From Bacteroidales bacterium (GTDB lineage Bacteria > Bacteroidota > Bacteroidia > Bacteroidales > Muribaculaceae): a stretch of DNA of 64,000 bases. Shown one piece after another: positions 1 through 8,730 of the stretch. The translations under genes and the position numbers were made by a program. The notes beneath the pieces are model-generated. The model was not told the DNA's origin. It saw only the letters and a program-made list of their open reading frames with translations, and ran no database searches. The first letter of the stretch is position 1. Each line of letters opens with the position of its first letter. The stretch spans positions 1 through 64,000 of the forward strand of contig JAJBUG010000027.1 in the NCBI GenBank assembly GCA_020860515.1. The letters are read 5' to 3'.

Positions 1-685
1 TTATTAACTCGAATCCAAATGGTATCTTAACGGGAAATCCATATTTAGAATGTACATGATTCAAAATTGAAAAGAAGAGAATCAAAAGCTCTTCGTCAAA
101 ATTGATTTGACGCTTCTTGTTTATGGGGTTAAGATAGATAGCTTGTTGGTTTTGTATGATGGCTCTGCTGGTTGATATGGTCCTATTCCAATTGATTTTA
201 TTGAAACCACTATGTTGATTCTTCACCACCTGCATGAAGAAATCTTGGTTCTTGCGATTGAAATCCACGAGAGCCATGATTACCTCTAAGAATGTGTTTG
301 CCATGTGGCGATGGTCTGCTCCTATAGTGGTATTTCGTTTATAGAGCACAATCTCATTTTCAGGATGGCTTTGGTTGAATACAAAAATTGTACGATATAT
401 CCAAACTGCAAATTCATATATGAAATTCCGTTGGGTTTCTCCCAATATCAAGTCCTCATGATCCATATTAATAAGGTCATGAGGATCCAGACCGAAAACG
501 AGATTGTTTTCATCAAGAAGAACTTTGGGTAGGATAAACACACAATCGCCTATATGAGGATTGTATAGATAACCCACATATCTTACCACTACCTCATGGT
601 TGATATTCTCAAAGTAATCAATGCCCTTGAGTACGCTCTTTACAGCATTGGCATGGTATTTATATCCTTCTACCAGGAGTTTCAT
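1..685 (-). CDS. LlaJI-R2/McrC-like restriction subunit (partial, runs off the left edge)
   Basis: The minus-strand frame is open from an ATG at 683-685 to the window edge, giving 228 visible codons with the C-terminus missing. The protein begins MKLLVEGYKYHANAVKSV. No catalytic motif can be identified in the visible part. The start overlaps the stop of the McrB-like gene by four bases (ATGA), so the two are translationally coupled. In LlaJI/BsuMI-type systems and in McrBC, the gene after the McrB-like ATPase encodes the nuclease-bearing partner (R2/McrC, PD-(D/E)XK type). The assignment rests mainly on this context plus a general resemblance to that N-terminal region. A defence protein of another family coupled to a McrB-like ATPase cannot be excluded. 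Confidence 0.65.
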   Translation of the reverse strand, partial: MKLLVEGYKYHANAVKSVLKGIDYFENINHEVVVRYVGYLYNPHIGDCVFILPKVLLDENNLVFGLDPHDLINMDHEDLILGETQRNFIYEFAVWIYRTIFVFNQSHPENEIVLYKRNTTIGADHRHMANTFLEVIMALVDFNRKNQDFFMQVVKNQHSGFNKINWNRTISTSRAIIQNQQAIYLNPINKKRQINFDEELLILFFSILNHVHSKYGFPVKIPFGFELI

Positions 686-2292
686 TCCTTGGATTCATCT
701 TGTTTGTGAGTATCTTTGCTTTTACTCCAGGTGCTCAATACGTTGTTTACGAATTTGCGTAATTTATCCTCGTTAGGTGAGCCATCTTCATTATAGAACT
801 CATGATATTTGATGGGTTTTGTGGCTCCATCAATTTTGAATATGTTTTCAGTGAACCCATAGTCACGGAACACATCGTTCCATAGGTAAAATATCACCTT
901 TGAGAGGAACATGCGAGCCGAAATCTTTCCATCCTTAGCTCGGCAGAAGAAATACCCCAGCTTTTTATCTTCACTATGGATTTTGTTTTCAATGACCTCA
1001 TTTATGGCCTGAACAAAACCCCACCAATCTACTGGAGTCCCTTCTGAGAATTCAATTTCCCATCCCATACGACTGCCATCCGGATTCTTCCCTTCGGCAA
1101 TAGGCTCATACTGCCAATCCCAACGACGTTTGAATGCTGAATCAATAGGAAAGAGGCTTTGGTCACTGGTGTTCATGGTGGCCAAGATATAGAGGTTAGA
1201 TGGAAGCTTTAGGAATTCTCCATTACGAATCCCAATAGGTATATTTTGTGATTCTGTATTGTTAAACCCAGCTTCGTCTTCCTTTAGGAATTTCGATATA
1301 TCCTTATCAGGATTTATCTCGTAACTTGATTCTCCATTCTCATCTCTATCGAGAAGTTGGAATAGATCACCGAATATTTGAGCACAATTGCCGCGATTAA
1401 TCTCCTCAATTACCAAGAAGATAGGCTCTGGATTCTTTGGATTTTTTGCCCACCTTTTCCATGCTGCCACATAGGCTTTAAGAAAAGCTTGAGGAATAAA
1501 AGCATATTCGATTCTATTCTCCATTACTTTCTCCCCGCTTTCTTGAAGTTTGACATGGTGTCCTGTATCTGTGACTCTTGGGGATTTCTCCATAGTAGGT
1601 TTGTAAGCCCCAACAAAGTTTGAATAATCAGAGTCGGGGTGGAAGGTGGTTCGAATGCAATTCTCCTCAGAGATATCTGATTGCTCTTTTTTCGCAGATA
1701 CAACAATGTCCTGGACTCGGTAACTCTTTCCTGTACCTGGAGCTCCATAAAATATTATTTGTAGAGTAGATTGATCTTTAAACATGACGTTATTTATAGT
1801 AGTATAACGATTTTCAACTTTGTTCGTTGAAAGACGAAGAGTTATAATTCCTTCATCTTTTTGTAAGGTAATTTCAGAAAAATTTGCTATAAGAAATTTT
1901 CTAATAGAAAAGTTTCCTTCATCCAAACCATAAATATAAGTACGTTCGCTTGTGGTAGTGGATATTATAAAGGGTTTCCCATGATAAATTTGTGTCTCTT
2001 CGTTTCCGAAGAATTCCTCTACTATGGAGATTAGGCGAATACTTTCACGATATACGCTATCATGAGTGATTTTTATTCCTCCTTTATTTGAATATAATGG
2101 CAAAGATGTTACTATATTTTCGACCGCAGATATGAAATCGGATTTATAAATTTTGAATTCTATAGGTCTTTTGTCACCTATGAAAGCAAGGACATCTTGG
2201 GAAATATAAATTCCCGTATCCTTTGATCCCGTAGGAGAAAGTTTTAGATCTGTACTTTGGCCTTGTAATAAAGGTAACTTGATTTCATTCAT
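682..2292 (-). CDS. McrB-like AAA+ GTPase/ATPase subunit of a LlaJI-type restriction system
   Basis: This 536-residue protein is the motor subunit of a nucleotide-dependent restriction complex. Residues 1-170 form an uncharacterised N-terminal region, probably for DNA recognition. The AAA+ core follows, with Walker A GAPGTGKS at 183-190, Walker B FLVIEEINRGN near 292-302, and the McrB-family signature ATMNTSD at 371-377 followed by a double arginine at 389-390. McrB uses the equivalent NTAD-type motif for guanine specificity, so GTP dependence is a reasonable inference. It lies one base downstream of methyltransferase M2 and overlaps the R2/McrC-like gene by four bases. All four genes look like one operon. 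The family is confident; the exact system type is inferred from context. Confidence 0.85.
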   Translation of the reverse strand: MNEIKLPLLQGQSTDLKLSPTGSKDTGIYISQDVLAFIGDKRPIEFKIYKSDFISAVENIVTSLPLYSNKGGIKITHDSVYRESIRLISIVEEFFGNEETQIYHGKPFIISTTTSERTYIYGLDEGNFSIRKFLIANFSEITLQKDEGIITLRLSTNKVENRYTTINNVMFKDQSTLQIIFYGAPGTGKSYRVQDIVVSAKKEQSDISEENCIRTTFHPDSDYSNFVGAYKPTMEKSPRVTDTGHHVKLQESGEKVMENRIEYAFIPQAFLKAYVAAWKRWAKNPKNPEPIFLVIEEINRGNCAQIFGDLFQLLDRDENGESSYEINPDKDISKFLKEDEAGFNNTESQNIPIGIRNGEFLKLPSNLYILATMNTSDQSLFPIDSAFKRRWDWQYEPIAEGKNPDGSRMGWEIEFSEGTPVDWWGFVQAINEVIENKIHSEDKKLGYFFCRAKDGKISARMFLSKVIFYLWNDVFRDYGFTENIFKIDGATKPIKYHEFYNEDGSPNEDKLRKFVNNVLSTWSKSKDTHKQDESKE

Positions 2293-2293
2293 T

Positions 2294-3400
2294 TTAGATA
2301 GCTTTTAATATTTCTAAAATTAGAGCTTTCATAACGTCTACTACCATTGAGTTTCCGGCTTGTTGATACATTTGGGTGTCTGAAACAACTTGAACAAAGT
2401 CATCTGTAAATCCCATTAATCTTAAGCATTCTCTCGGAGTTAAACGTCTGATTCGTCCATTTGTTGTTACATAGTTATCCTCTCCTGCGCGATGCATTTT
2501 ATGCATAGTTCGCATTAAAGGTCTTGCAATCTTCAAATCAATCTCAGGCTTCATTGAAAAACCACCGGTACCCTCCGACATAATGCCTGGAAGGATTCTG
2601 TCTGAAAGAAAATATTTTGATGGTATATCTCCTTTTGAATGAATAATTTGGATTTTACCATTTACATTAGTAAAATTGCCTATAGGTGTATTATCCAATA
2701 GAAAATCTTGAAGTGTAAAAGGTAAATCAATCTTTGGTGGAAAAACAAAATTTTCTCCTCCAGTTTTGAAACCCACAACAAATACTCTCCTCCTTTTTTG
2801 GGGGATTCCGTAATCAACTGCATCAAGAACGTTGTAAAAAATATTATATTCTAAAGTATCGAATACTCGTTTAACAACTTCCCAAGTACGTCCTTTATCA
2901 TGTTTTATTAGTCCTTGTACATTTTCATATATAAAGGCTTTAGGTTGTATTTCTTTAATTAAGCGGGCGAAATCATAAAATAATGTACCTCTAGCCTCCT
3001 CTAAACCCTTTTGATAACCCAAAAGAGTAAAACTTTGACATGGACTACCCCCAATAAATATATCTACTTGGTCCCTATAATGATTCCCATCTACGAACTT
3101 AACATTATGATGAAAATCATTAAGGGCAATAGAATGATTTGCCAAAAAAGATTTCTTTACTTGATTTACCTTTTTGGGTAATCGAGCATTTATATATGTT
3201 AATCTTTCATTGTAAGACAAATCCTTTATTCCTTTAAGAATGGATTCATCGGATTCAATACAATCTAATTCTCCATTATCACATGCAAAAATGAGTTTAT
3301 GTTTTATTCCTGCTCTTTTTAAAGCGAATTCAGGCGCTCCTATACCACTGAAAACTGTGGCAATTTTTAATGTATCATTAAGATTCCACATTGAATACAC
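2294..3400 (-). CDS. DNA (cytosine-5-)-methyltransferase, second of a tandem pair
   Basis: A 368-residue C5-cytosine methyltransferase that transfers a methyl group from S-adenosylmethionine. The conserved motifs are in order: motif I ATVFSGIGAPEFALKRAGI near 14-32, motif IV GGSPCQS with catalytic Cys121, motif VI YENVQGL with Glu159, motif VIII QKRRRVFVVGF, and motif X QAGNSMVVDVM at the C-terminus. The region between VIII and X is the target-recognition domain and differs from that of the neighbouring paralogue. The start used overlaps the upstream methyltransferase gene by 23 bp. An internal ATG at 3389-3391 is an alternative. Two 5mC enzymes side by side are expected when the target is asymmetric and each strand needs its own methylase. 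Confidence 0.93.
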   Translation of the reverse strand: MYSMWNLNDTLKIATVFSGIGAPEFALKRAGIKHKLIFACDNGELDCIESDESILKGIKDLSYNERLTYINARLPKKVNQVKKSFLANHSIALNDFHHNVKFVDGNHYRDQVDIFIGGSPCQSFTLLGYQKGLEEARGTLFYDFARLIKEIQPKAFIYENVQGLIKHDKGRTWEVVKRVFDTLEYNIFYNVLDAVDYGIPQKRRRVFVVGFKTGGENFVFPPKIDLPFTLQDFLLDNTPIGNFTNVNGKIQIIHSKGDIPSKYFLSDRILPGIMSEGTGGFSMKPEIDLKIARPLMRTMHKMHRAGEDNYVTTNGRIRRLTPRECLRLMGFTDDFVQVVSDTQMYQQAGNSMVVDVMKALILEILKAI

Positions 3401-4496
3401 CAGTTTTAATAATTTTTTTAATAATTTCCATTAATACATTGACCACAATTGAATTGCCACTTTGTTTGTAAGTTTGGTGGTCATCCACTACTATTTTAAA
3501 ATTATCGTCAAATCCCATAAGGCGCAAACATTCTCGTGGAGTTAGGCATCTCGCCACACAACGAACGCCATTGAAAAAATCTTTATAAATACGAGGATCG
3601 TTCTCAATTCTTTCAGGAATAGTAGATTCGATCCGCATATCTCCATACCAATTAAATTGTTGATTGGCATTTTGAGTCCTTCCTATTTTCCCATTTAAAG
3701 CTACATGCCTTTTATGTTTTGGATCAATTACTCTTAAAAAACCTTTTATGGGAAGATAATATTTATTTGCTATTTGAGATTGTAATATGTCTTCTACTTG
3801 AAATAATAAAGGATAAGAGTTAGGTTTTTCTAAAATTTTGAAAGATTGTCCCAAATCCTGACGATAACCTATTATGTATACCCTTGTCCTATTTTGAGGA
3901 ATTCCAAAATTTTTAGAATTTAATACCCAAGAAGTCCATTGATAATCCAATTCGTTAAAAGTATTAGAAACTACTTCCCAAGTGTGACCTTTGTCGTGGG
4001 TCATTAACCCAGTTACATTTTCATATATAAAGACTTTAGGTTTACATTCTTTTATTAAACGTGCAAATTCATAAAAAAGAGTACCTCGTGATTCTTCAAA
4101 ACCCTTTCGTTTACCTCCATGAGAAAAGCTTTGACAAGGGCTTCCACCCACAATCAAATCTATTCTATTTAAATATGGGGTGGCATTAAATTCACGTACA
4201 TCATTGTGCCAATTATCTTCAGCTATGTTGTAGTTTGCCACATAAGCCTCCTTACAATATGAATCAATATCTCCAGCAAATACTATATTGTATGGTATTT
4301 TAAGTCTTTTTAAGGCATATTCGGGAGCTCCTATCCCACTAAAAGTGGTAGCCAAATTTATTGATCGATTATTTCTTTTCCATTCTGTAAAATAGGAATT
4401 GACAGACTCTGAATTGACAAGAAAATTTAAAAGATAATTAACTTTATCCTTTTCATTTAACTGGTCAGTGAGATGTATGATACTGGAGTCTATCAT
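3378..4496 (-). CDS. DNA (cytosine-5-)-methyltransferase, first of a tandem pair
   Basis: A 372-residue C5-cytosine methyltransferase and the first gene of the restriction-modification operon. It has motif I ATTFSGIGAPEYALKRLKI near 49-67, motif IV GGSPCQSF with catalytic Cys121, motif VI YENVTGL with Glu158, motif VIII QNRTRVYIIGY and motif X QSGNSIVVNVL. About 48 residues precede motif I, longer than in the second enzyme. The catalytic core is clearly paralogous to M2, while the target-recognition segment is different. Placing the methylases before the restriction subunits would protect the host DNA first. The whole block is visibly more AT-rich than the PUL next door, consistent with horizontal acquisition. 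Confidence 0.93.
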   Translation of the reverse strand: MIDSSIIHLTDQLNEKDKVNYLLNFLVNSESVNSYFTEWKRNNRSINLATTFSGIGAPEYALKRLKIPYNIVFAGDIDSYCKEAYVANYNIAEDNWHNDVREFNATPYLNRIDLIVGGSPCQSFSHGGKRKGFEESRGTLFYEFARLIKECKPKVFIYENVTGLMTHDKGHTWEVVSNTFNELDYQWTSWVLNSKNFGIPQNRTRVYIIGYRQDLGQSFKILEKPNSYPLLFQVEDILQSQIANKYYLPIKGFLRVIDPKHKRHVALNGKIGRTQNANQQFNWYGDMRIESTIPERIENDPRIYKDFFNGVRCVARCLTPRECLRLMGFDDNFKIVVDDHQTYKQSGNSIVVNVLMEIIKKIIKTGVFNVES

Positions 4497-4562
4497 ATTG
4501 GTTGGATGTATGAAAAGATTAAAGTCTCATTGTAGAGGGTCTTGAGAAACAATCTTTAAAAG

Positions 4563-4601
4563 TATCACCCAGCCTCACTAACTTTGTAAAACTGGGTGAT
4601 A
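4563..4601 (-). terminator. Inverted repeat between tRNA-Ser and the RM operon
   Basis: Perfect 10-bp arms TATCACCCAG (4563-4572) and CTGGGTGATA (4592-4601) enclose a 19-nt loop. On the minus strand the right-hand arm is followed by a short T-run (ACTTTTAAAG), so it may terminate the tRNA transcript. It lies 67 bp upstream of the first methyltransferase start, so it could instead be an operator for the RM genes. The loop happens to contain a TAACTTTG on the plus strand. Confidence 0.45.
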
Positions 4602-4636
4602 TTTGGATGATAACATTGTGGCTAATGTTATTTTAG

Positions 4637-4723
4637 CGGAAAGACAGGGATTCGAACCCTGGAATCCCGTAAGGGATTAACGGTTTTCGAGACCGCCCCG
4701 ATCGACCACTCCGGCATCTTTCC
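4637..4723 (-). tRNA. tRNA-Ser (anticodon CGA)
   Basis: An 87-nt class II tRNA on the minus strand. The acceptor stem GGAAAGA (5' end at 4723) pairs with TCTTTCC (3' arm), with G as discriminator at 4637. The anticodon loop CTCGAAA gives anticodon CGA, reading UCG. A long variable arm (TAATCCCTTACGGGATT) and a T arm with GGTTCGAATCC follow. CCA is not encoded. A TAACTTTG -7 motif on the minus strand (4740-4747) sits just upstream as its likely promoter. Confidence 0.95.
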
Positions 4724-4739
4724 TTGGGGATTTGCGGTG

Positions 4740-4747
4740 CAAAGTTA
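4740..4747 (-). promoter_or_regulatory. Bacteroidota -7 promoter element for tRNA-Ser
   Basis: TAACTTTG on the minus strand matches the TAnnTTTG consensus and ends 17 bp before the mature tRNA 5' end. Confidence 0.5.
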
Positions 4748-4789
4748 CTGCTTTTTTCCCAATTTTACAAATAATTTTTATAAATAAAT

Positions 4790-4978
4790 GGAAAAACTAC
4801 GGACTAAACTGATTAAACAGACTTTAATATTCTAAGCGTCAATAGGATTATCTGTTTAATCCGTTGAATCCGTAGTTTTTGGTCCAACGTCTTGGATTAT
4901 CTGTTTAATCCGTTGAATCCGTAGTTTTTGGTCCTACGTCTTGGATTATCTGTTTAATCCGTTTAATCCGTAGTCTGG
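4790..4978. repeat. Three 49-bp direct repeats plus one inverted copy
   Basis: Units beginning GGATTATCTGTTTAATCC start at 4845, 4894 and 4943, an exact 49-bp period. The first two are almost identical; the third is cut short and has TTTAATCC in place of TTGAATCC. A diverged copy in the opposite orientation lies at 4790-4822, so transcripts could fold into alternative hairpins. The array sits immediately 3' of the last gene of the mannan PUL, where it could act in termination or mRNA 3'-end protection. It has no coding potential. Confidence 0.85.
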
Positions 4979-4983
4979 GCGTT

Positions 4984-6447
4984 TTAGTCTTGATCAGCAA
5001 AGTCTTGCTCTGGGGCCTTAGCCAAGGGCTCGCGCTGGTCCTTAAGGGCGTCTACAATTTCTGTCATTCGCTTAGTAGTCAACGGATAGAAGGTAACTAC
5101 GAGCACTGCCACTGCAGCCACGATAGCCGGAATCCAGCTCAAAAGCCACCACAAGCAGGTGATAGCGCTCTGAGGCTGCACAGCTCCCGGAGCTTCGTTG
5201 TATCCGCATGCACTCAGAAGCCACATCACTGCTGCTCCGCCAATGGCGCCGCCAAACTTCTGAGACATCGAAGCTGATGAGAAGATAAGGCCAGTTGAGG
5301 CGGTTTTGTACTCAAGTTCTGCATAGTCGCTGACATCGGCATACATACTCCAAATCAGCGGCGACATGATGCCCGTGAAGGTAGAAATCACGATTTGCAG
5401 AATCAGCATGCACCAGAAGCCCGCGGCAGTCAAGGGCATAAAGAAGAACAAAATGCTCAGGCCGATAAGGCAAATGTTTACGAAAATGAAGGTGGTTTTC
5501 TTGCCCAGTTTGGCTGCGATTGGCACGCATAGAGCCACGCCTACCATATTGGCTACCTCACCAATTCCAAGGAACAGACCAGCATAGAATATGAAAGAGC
5601 CAAGCGAACCGAAGCTAAGCGTAGTTTCCCCGCCAATTACATTGGCAAAGAAATATGCCACTGTGGCGCCACGCGCTGTGTTGAAAAGATTCGAACACAG
5701 TGCCGCACCAATCATCAGCCACCAAGGCTTATTCTTGACCAGAGAACCCAAGTCATTGCCAATCGAGGCGGTTGATACTGTGTGCAGATGCTCGCGAGTG
5801 AGCAAGAAACACAGTATGAACAGGATAAAGCAGCAACTGGCCAGCACAATCATGGCAAATTGCCAACTTGTGGCCTCGGTGTAGCCAAGTGAGTGTTGGA
5901 ACCAGTCGCACATTGGCTGCCACAAGAACAAGGCAATGAACGAACCGCCGTAGGCAAAGAACATGCGGAACGACGAGAATACCGTCTTCTCTTTGGTGTT
6001 GTCAGTCATCACGCCAAGCATTGCTCCATAAGGCACGTTGATGCCAGTGTAAACCGTCATCATTAAGATATAAGTCACATAGGCCCAAACCAGCTTTGCA
6101 GCATAGTTCCAGTCGGGGGTGGTGAAGAGCAAAATGCCACAGATTGAGAATGGAGCAGCAAACCATAACAAGAAGGGACGATATTTGCCCCAGCGGGTCT
6201 TGGTGCGGTCAGCAATGATGCCCATGAATGGGTCGCTCACTGCATCCCAAAGACGGGTAACGAGAAGCAGCACGCCAGCATCCACGAGTGAGAGCCCGAA
6301 GATATTGGAGTAGAAGAAAGGCAGATAGTAACTGAATACTTTCCAAAACATCGACGACGCCATATCGCCGAAGCCATATCCGATCTTTTCAGTTATCGGT
6401 GTCATTGACGTGGTCTTGCTAACATTTAAAGTTAAGGTATCAGACAT
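4984..6447 (-). CDS. GPH-family (MelB-like) sugar:cation symporter of the mannan PUL
   Basis: A 487-residue inner-membrane transporter with about twelve hydrophobic segments. The N-terminal part, with EKIGYGFGDMASSMFW near 20-35 and DPFMGIIADRTKTRWGKYRPF near 72-92, is typical of glycoside-pentoside-hexuronide:cation symporters. It is the last gene of the PUL, 11 bp after the GH130 gene. In characterised Bacteroides mannan operons a transporter of this family accompanies the mannosylglucose phosphorylase, so the likely substrates are mannobiose, mannosylglucose and perhaps cellobiose entering from the periplasm. The exact substrate is inferred from neighbours. Confidence 0.88.
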   Translation of the reverse strand: MSDTLTLNVSKTTSMTPITEKIGYGFGDMASSMFWKVFSYYLPFFYSNIFGLSLVDAGVLLLVTRLWDAVSDPFMGIIADRTKTRWGKYRPFLLWFAAPFSICGILLFTTPDWNYAAKLVWAYVTYILMMTVYTGINVPYGAMLGVMTDNTKEKTVFSSFRMFFAYGGSFIALFLWQPMCDWFQHSLGYTEATSWQFAMIVLASCCFILFILCFLLTREHLHTVSTASIGNDLGSLVKNKPWWLMIGAALCSNLFNTARGATVAYFFANVIGGETTLSFGSLGSFIFYAGLFLGIGEVANMVGVALCVPIAAKLGKKTTFIFVNICLIGLSILFFFMPLTAAGFWCMLILQIVISTFTGIMSPLIWSMYADVSDYAELEYKTASTGLIFSSASMSQKFGGAIGGAAVMWLLSACGYNEAPGAVQPQSAITCLWWLLSWIPAIVAAVAVLVVTFYPLTTKRMTEIVDALKDQREPLAKAPEQDFADQD

Positions 6448-6458
6448 TAGGTGAGGAG

Positions 6459-7637
6459 TTAATGGTTAGAGGCGTTTAGAAAGGCTAAATTGCGGTCGAT
6501 GAGATTGTTGATTGTTTTCACGCTCTCGGCTGTGGTGAGGCCATCGCTCGGGGTGTTGAGGCAATAATCCACCAGACGGTCGATTGTGGAAGTGGCTACA
6601 TGCATGCGGGTATCGCTCGATGCATAGTAGATGCACACGCGACCATCCTCGTCGGCTATCCAGCCATTAGAGAATAGCACGTTCATTACGTCGCCCACAT
6701 ATTCATCGCCCACAGGAGCCATGAAATAGCCAGCGGGAGAAGCAATGCGGCGCCAAGGCTCGTCGAGGGCTGTCATATACATGTAGAGCACATAGCGCAG
6801 CCCCGATGCGCAGTTGCGCACACCGTGGGCCAGGTGAAGCCAACCCTTAGGGGTCTTGATGGGGTGGGGGCCCTCGCCATTCTTCACTTCCTTGATGGTG
6901 TGGTAGATACGCTCGTCGATAATCTCTTCACCACGGGTAATCTCAGCCTTGGTGATATCATCGATAAGAGTCCAGCCGATGCCTCCGCCCTTACCAGTGT
7001 CGATGAATGAATCCTGCGGGCGGGTGTAGAGGGCATACTTGCCATTTACAAACTCAGGGTGAAGCACCACATTGCGTTGCTGGCTCTTGCATTTGAGATC
7101 GGGCAGGCGCTGCCAGTTCACCAAGTCCTTGGTGCGCGCAATGCCGCACGATGCAGTGGCTGCCGAGAGGTCGTTGGGATGCTCAGGATCACGACGCTCT
7201 ACGCAGAATAGACCATAAATCCAGCCATCCTCATGCTTGGTAAGGCGCATATCATATACATTGGTGCCAATGTTTTCGGTGTCAGGCAGGGTAATGGGGC
7301 GCTCCCAGAAACGGAAATTGTCCACTCCATTTGGGCTCTCAGCCACAGCAAAGAATGACTTGCGATCCATGCCCTCAACGCGAACGACCAACACATATTT
7401 GCCATTCATCTTGATGGCACCTGAGTTGAGAGTTGCATTTACTCCGATGCGCTCTTCAAAGAAAGGATTAGTAGCGGGATTGAAATCATAGCGCCACATG
7501 GGTGGCACCATGTCGGCAGTGATCACAGGGTTGGTGTAGCGGCAGTAGATGCCATTGCCCTCGATAGGTGTATTCTTGCGAGTTACGAGCTCTTCGTAGC
7601 GGCTAAGCACGAATTGCTTACGTTCATTGAATGTCAT
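6459..7637 (-). CDS. GH130 4-O-beta-D-mannosyl-D-glucose phosphorylase
   Basis: A 392-residue cytoplasmic enzyme with no signal peptide. It is strongly reminiscent of Bacteroides fragilis mannosylglucose phosphorylase (GH130_1) in length and in segments such as [18 protein letters not shown] and [15 protein letters not shown], where Asp129 corresponds to the proposed general acid. The family cleaves Man-beta-1,4-Glc with phosphate to alpha-Man-1-P and glucose, saving ATP. The start overlaps the end of the upstream GH26 gene by 14 bp, so the two are probably coupled. In B. fragilis the pathway also uses a cellobiose 2-epimerase; none is visible in this window. Specificity for mannosylglucose over mannobiose (GH130_2) is the better fit but is not proven. 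Confidence 0.88.
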   Translation of the reverse strand: MTFNERKQFVLSRYEELVTRKNTPIEGNGIYCRYTNPVITADMVPPMWRYDFNPATNPFFEERIGVNATLNSGAIKMNGKYVLVVRVEGMDRKSFFAVAESPNGVDNFRFWERPITLPDTENIGTNVYDMRLTKHEDGWIYGLFCVERRDPEHPNDLSAATASCGIARTKDLVNWQRLPDLKCKSQQRNVVLHPEFVNGKYALYTRPQDSFIDTGKGGGIGWTLIDDITKAEITRGEEIIDERIYHTIKEVKNGEGPHPIKTPKGWLHLAHGVRNCASGLRYVLYMYMTALDEPWRRIASPAGYFMAPVGDEYVGDVMNVLFSNGWIADEDGRVCIYYASSDTRMHVATSTIDRLVDYCLNTPSDGLTTAESVKTINNLIDRNLAFLNASNH

Positions 7638-8721
7638 GTAGGAATGCTGTTTTAGGTAATTTATAGAAGTTGATGAAGTCTGGTTCTGAGGGATGTCCCT
7701 TGTAGGGAGTGTAGAAATGATTTTCTTTCATTTCGGGCATGGCATTGCGCCACACGCTTACATATACGATGGGATAATCCTTGATTGCTGGATAGAGCAG
7801 GTCCATGTACCAGTTGGGCAGAGTGCAAGCCTCGCTGCCAGTTTCGGTGAGGGCTGCCAGTTTGCCATGCTCCTTGGCAGCTGTAGTGGCGAAGGTGAGC
7901 ATATTCTTCATGCAAGTGTTGAAGTATTCATCTTGGCCTGGGAAATGATATACATCGGCTCCCATGATATCTACGTATTCATCGCCGGGATAGCTGGCCA
8001 TGTATTGCTCCATGGTCTCACAGTTGCTTTTATCGGGAGAGAAGGCCCACACTACATTGTTGATGCCCTTTTCGTCGAATACCTGGCGTGTTTGCTTCCA
8101 CAAGTCTTTGTAAAGCTCAGGCGAGCCGTTGGGCAGTCCCCACCAGAACCACTGGCCAGTCTGCTCGTGCCATGGGCGGAATATCACAGGAATTGGATTG
8201 CCATCGGCATCCTTGAGGCTGCCGATGAAGTCAGCTGCACGCCCAATCCATACATTGAGCGTATCGTTGAGAGCGCCCGGAGCCATTACCTGTGCCATCA
8301 CAGTGGTATCGCTCACATCCCATGAGTCGCCTTTGGTCACTGGGTTGCGAGGATGCCAAGAGAAAGAGTTGATGCCACCGCGCGCGTGCTGCTTGGCTGC
8401 TTCTTGGCGGATGAAATCGAATGGCACGCTATCGAGCTCCTTAGCACAATTCCACTCGATAAGGCCAAGATCCCAATTCATGATGGCAGGATAGTCGCCA
8501 GTGACATTCTTCACATCGCTGCTGTCAGCCACATAAGCCCAGCGATAGCCGTAGGCTGTGTCGTCGTGATGGCCGAATGCGATGATGCCTTTGTCTTGAA
8601 AGCCTTGTAGGCGTTCGATTAGGGTTTGAGCCGGTGTGAGGGGCTCAGGCTCAGCTTGCTGTTTCTTGCCACAGGAAGCGAGGGCCAAGGCAGCAAGGGC
8701 GATAGGCAAATAGTTTTTCAT
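7624..8721 (-). CDS. GH26 beta-mannanase lipoprotein, probably periplasmic
   Basis: A 365-residue GH26 enzyme that cuts beta-1,4-mannosidic bonds. A lipoprotein signal peptide ends at Cys17 (LALASC). The mature end CGKKQQAE lacks the acidic residues of the surface-export signal, so a periplasmic position is likely. The catalytic acid/base is Glu186 in FRPWHEQTG and the nucleophile is Glu293 in ALTETGSEA, each in the normal family context, and the family's WFWWG segment follows the acid/base. It is shorter and simpler than the second GH26 at 11261-13012, suggesting division of labour: the surface enzyme cuts polymer and this one trims imported oligosaccharides. It lies nine bases downstream of the GH94 gene. 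Confidence 0.92.
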   Translation of the reverse strand: MKNYLPIALAALALASCGKKQQAEPEPLTPAQTLIERLQGFQDKGIIAFGHHDDTAYGYRWAYVADSSDVKNVTGDYPAIMNWDLGLIEWNCAKELDSVPFDFIRQEAAKQHARGGINSFSWHPRNPVTKGDSWDVSDTTVMAQVMAPGALNDTLNVWIGRAADFIGSLKDADGNPIPVIFRPWHEQTGQWFWWGLPNGSPELYKDLWKQTRQVFDEKGINNVVWAFSPDKSNCETMEQYMASYPGDEYVDIMGADVYHFPGQDEYFNTCMKNMLTFATTAAKEHGKLAALTETGSEACTLPNWYMDLLYPAIKDYPIVYVSVWRNAMPEMKENHFYTPYKGHPSEPDFINFYKLPKTAFLHDIQ

Positions 8722-8730
8722 ATTTATGTG

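Noticed and set aside
305..532. Plus-strand 75-codon frame
   Set aside because: It lies opposite the real McrC/LlaJI-R2-like frame, with no promoter or family features.
4790..4978. CRISPR array
   Set aside because: The units are contiguous 49-bp repeats without spacers.
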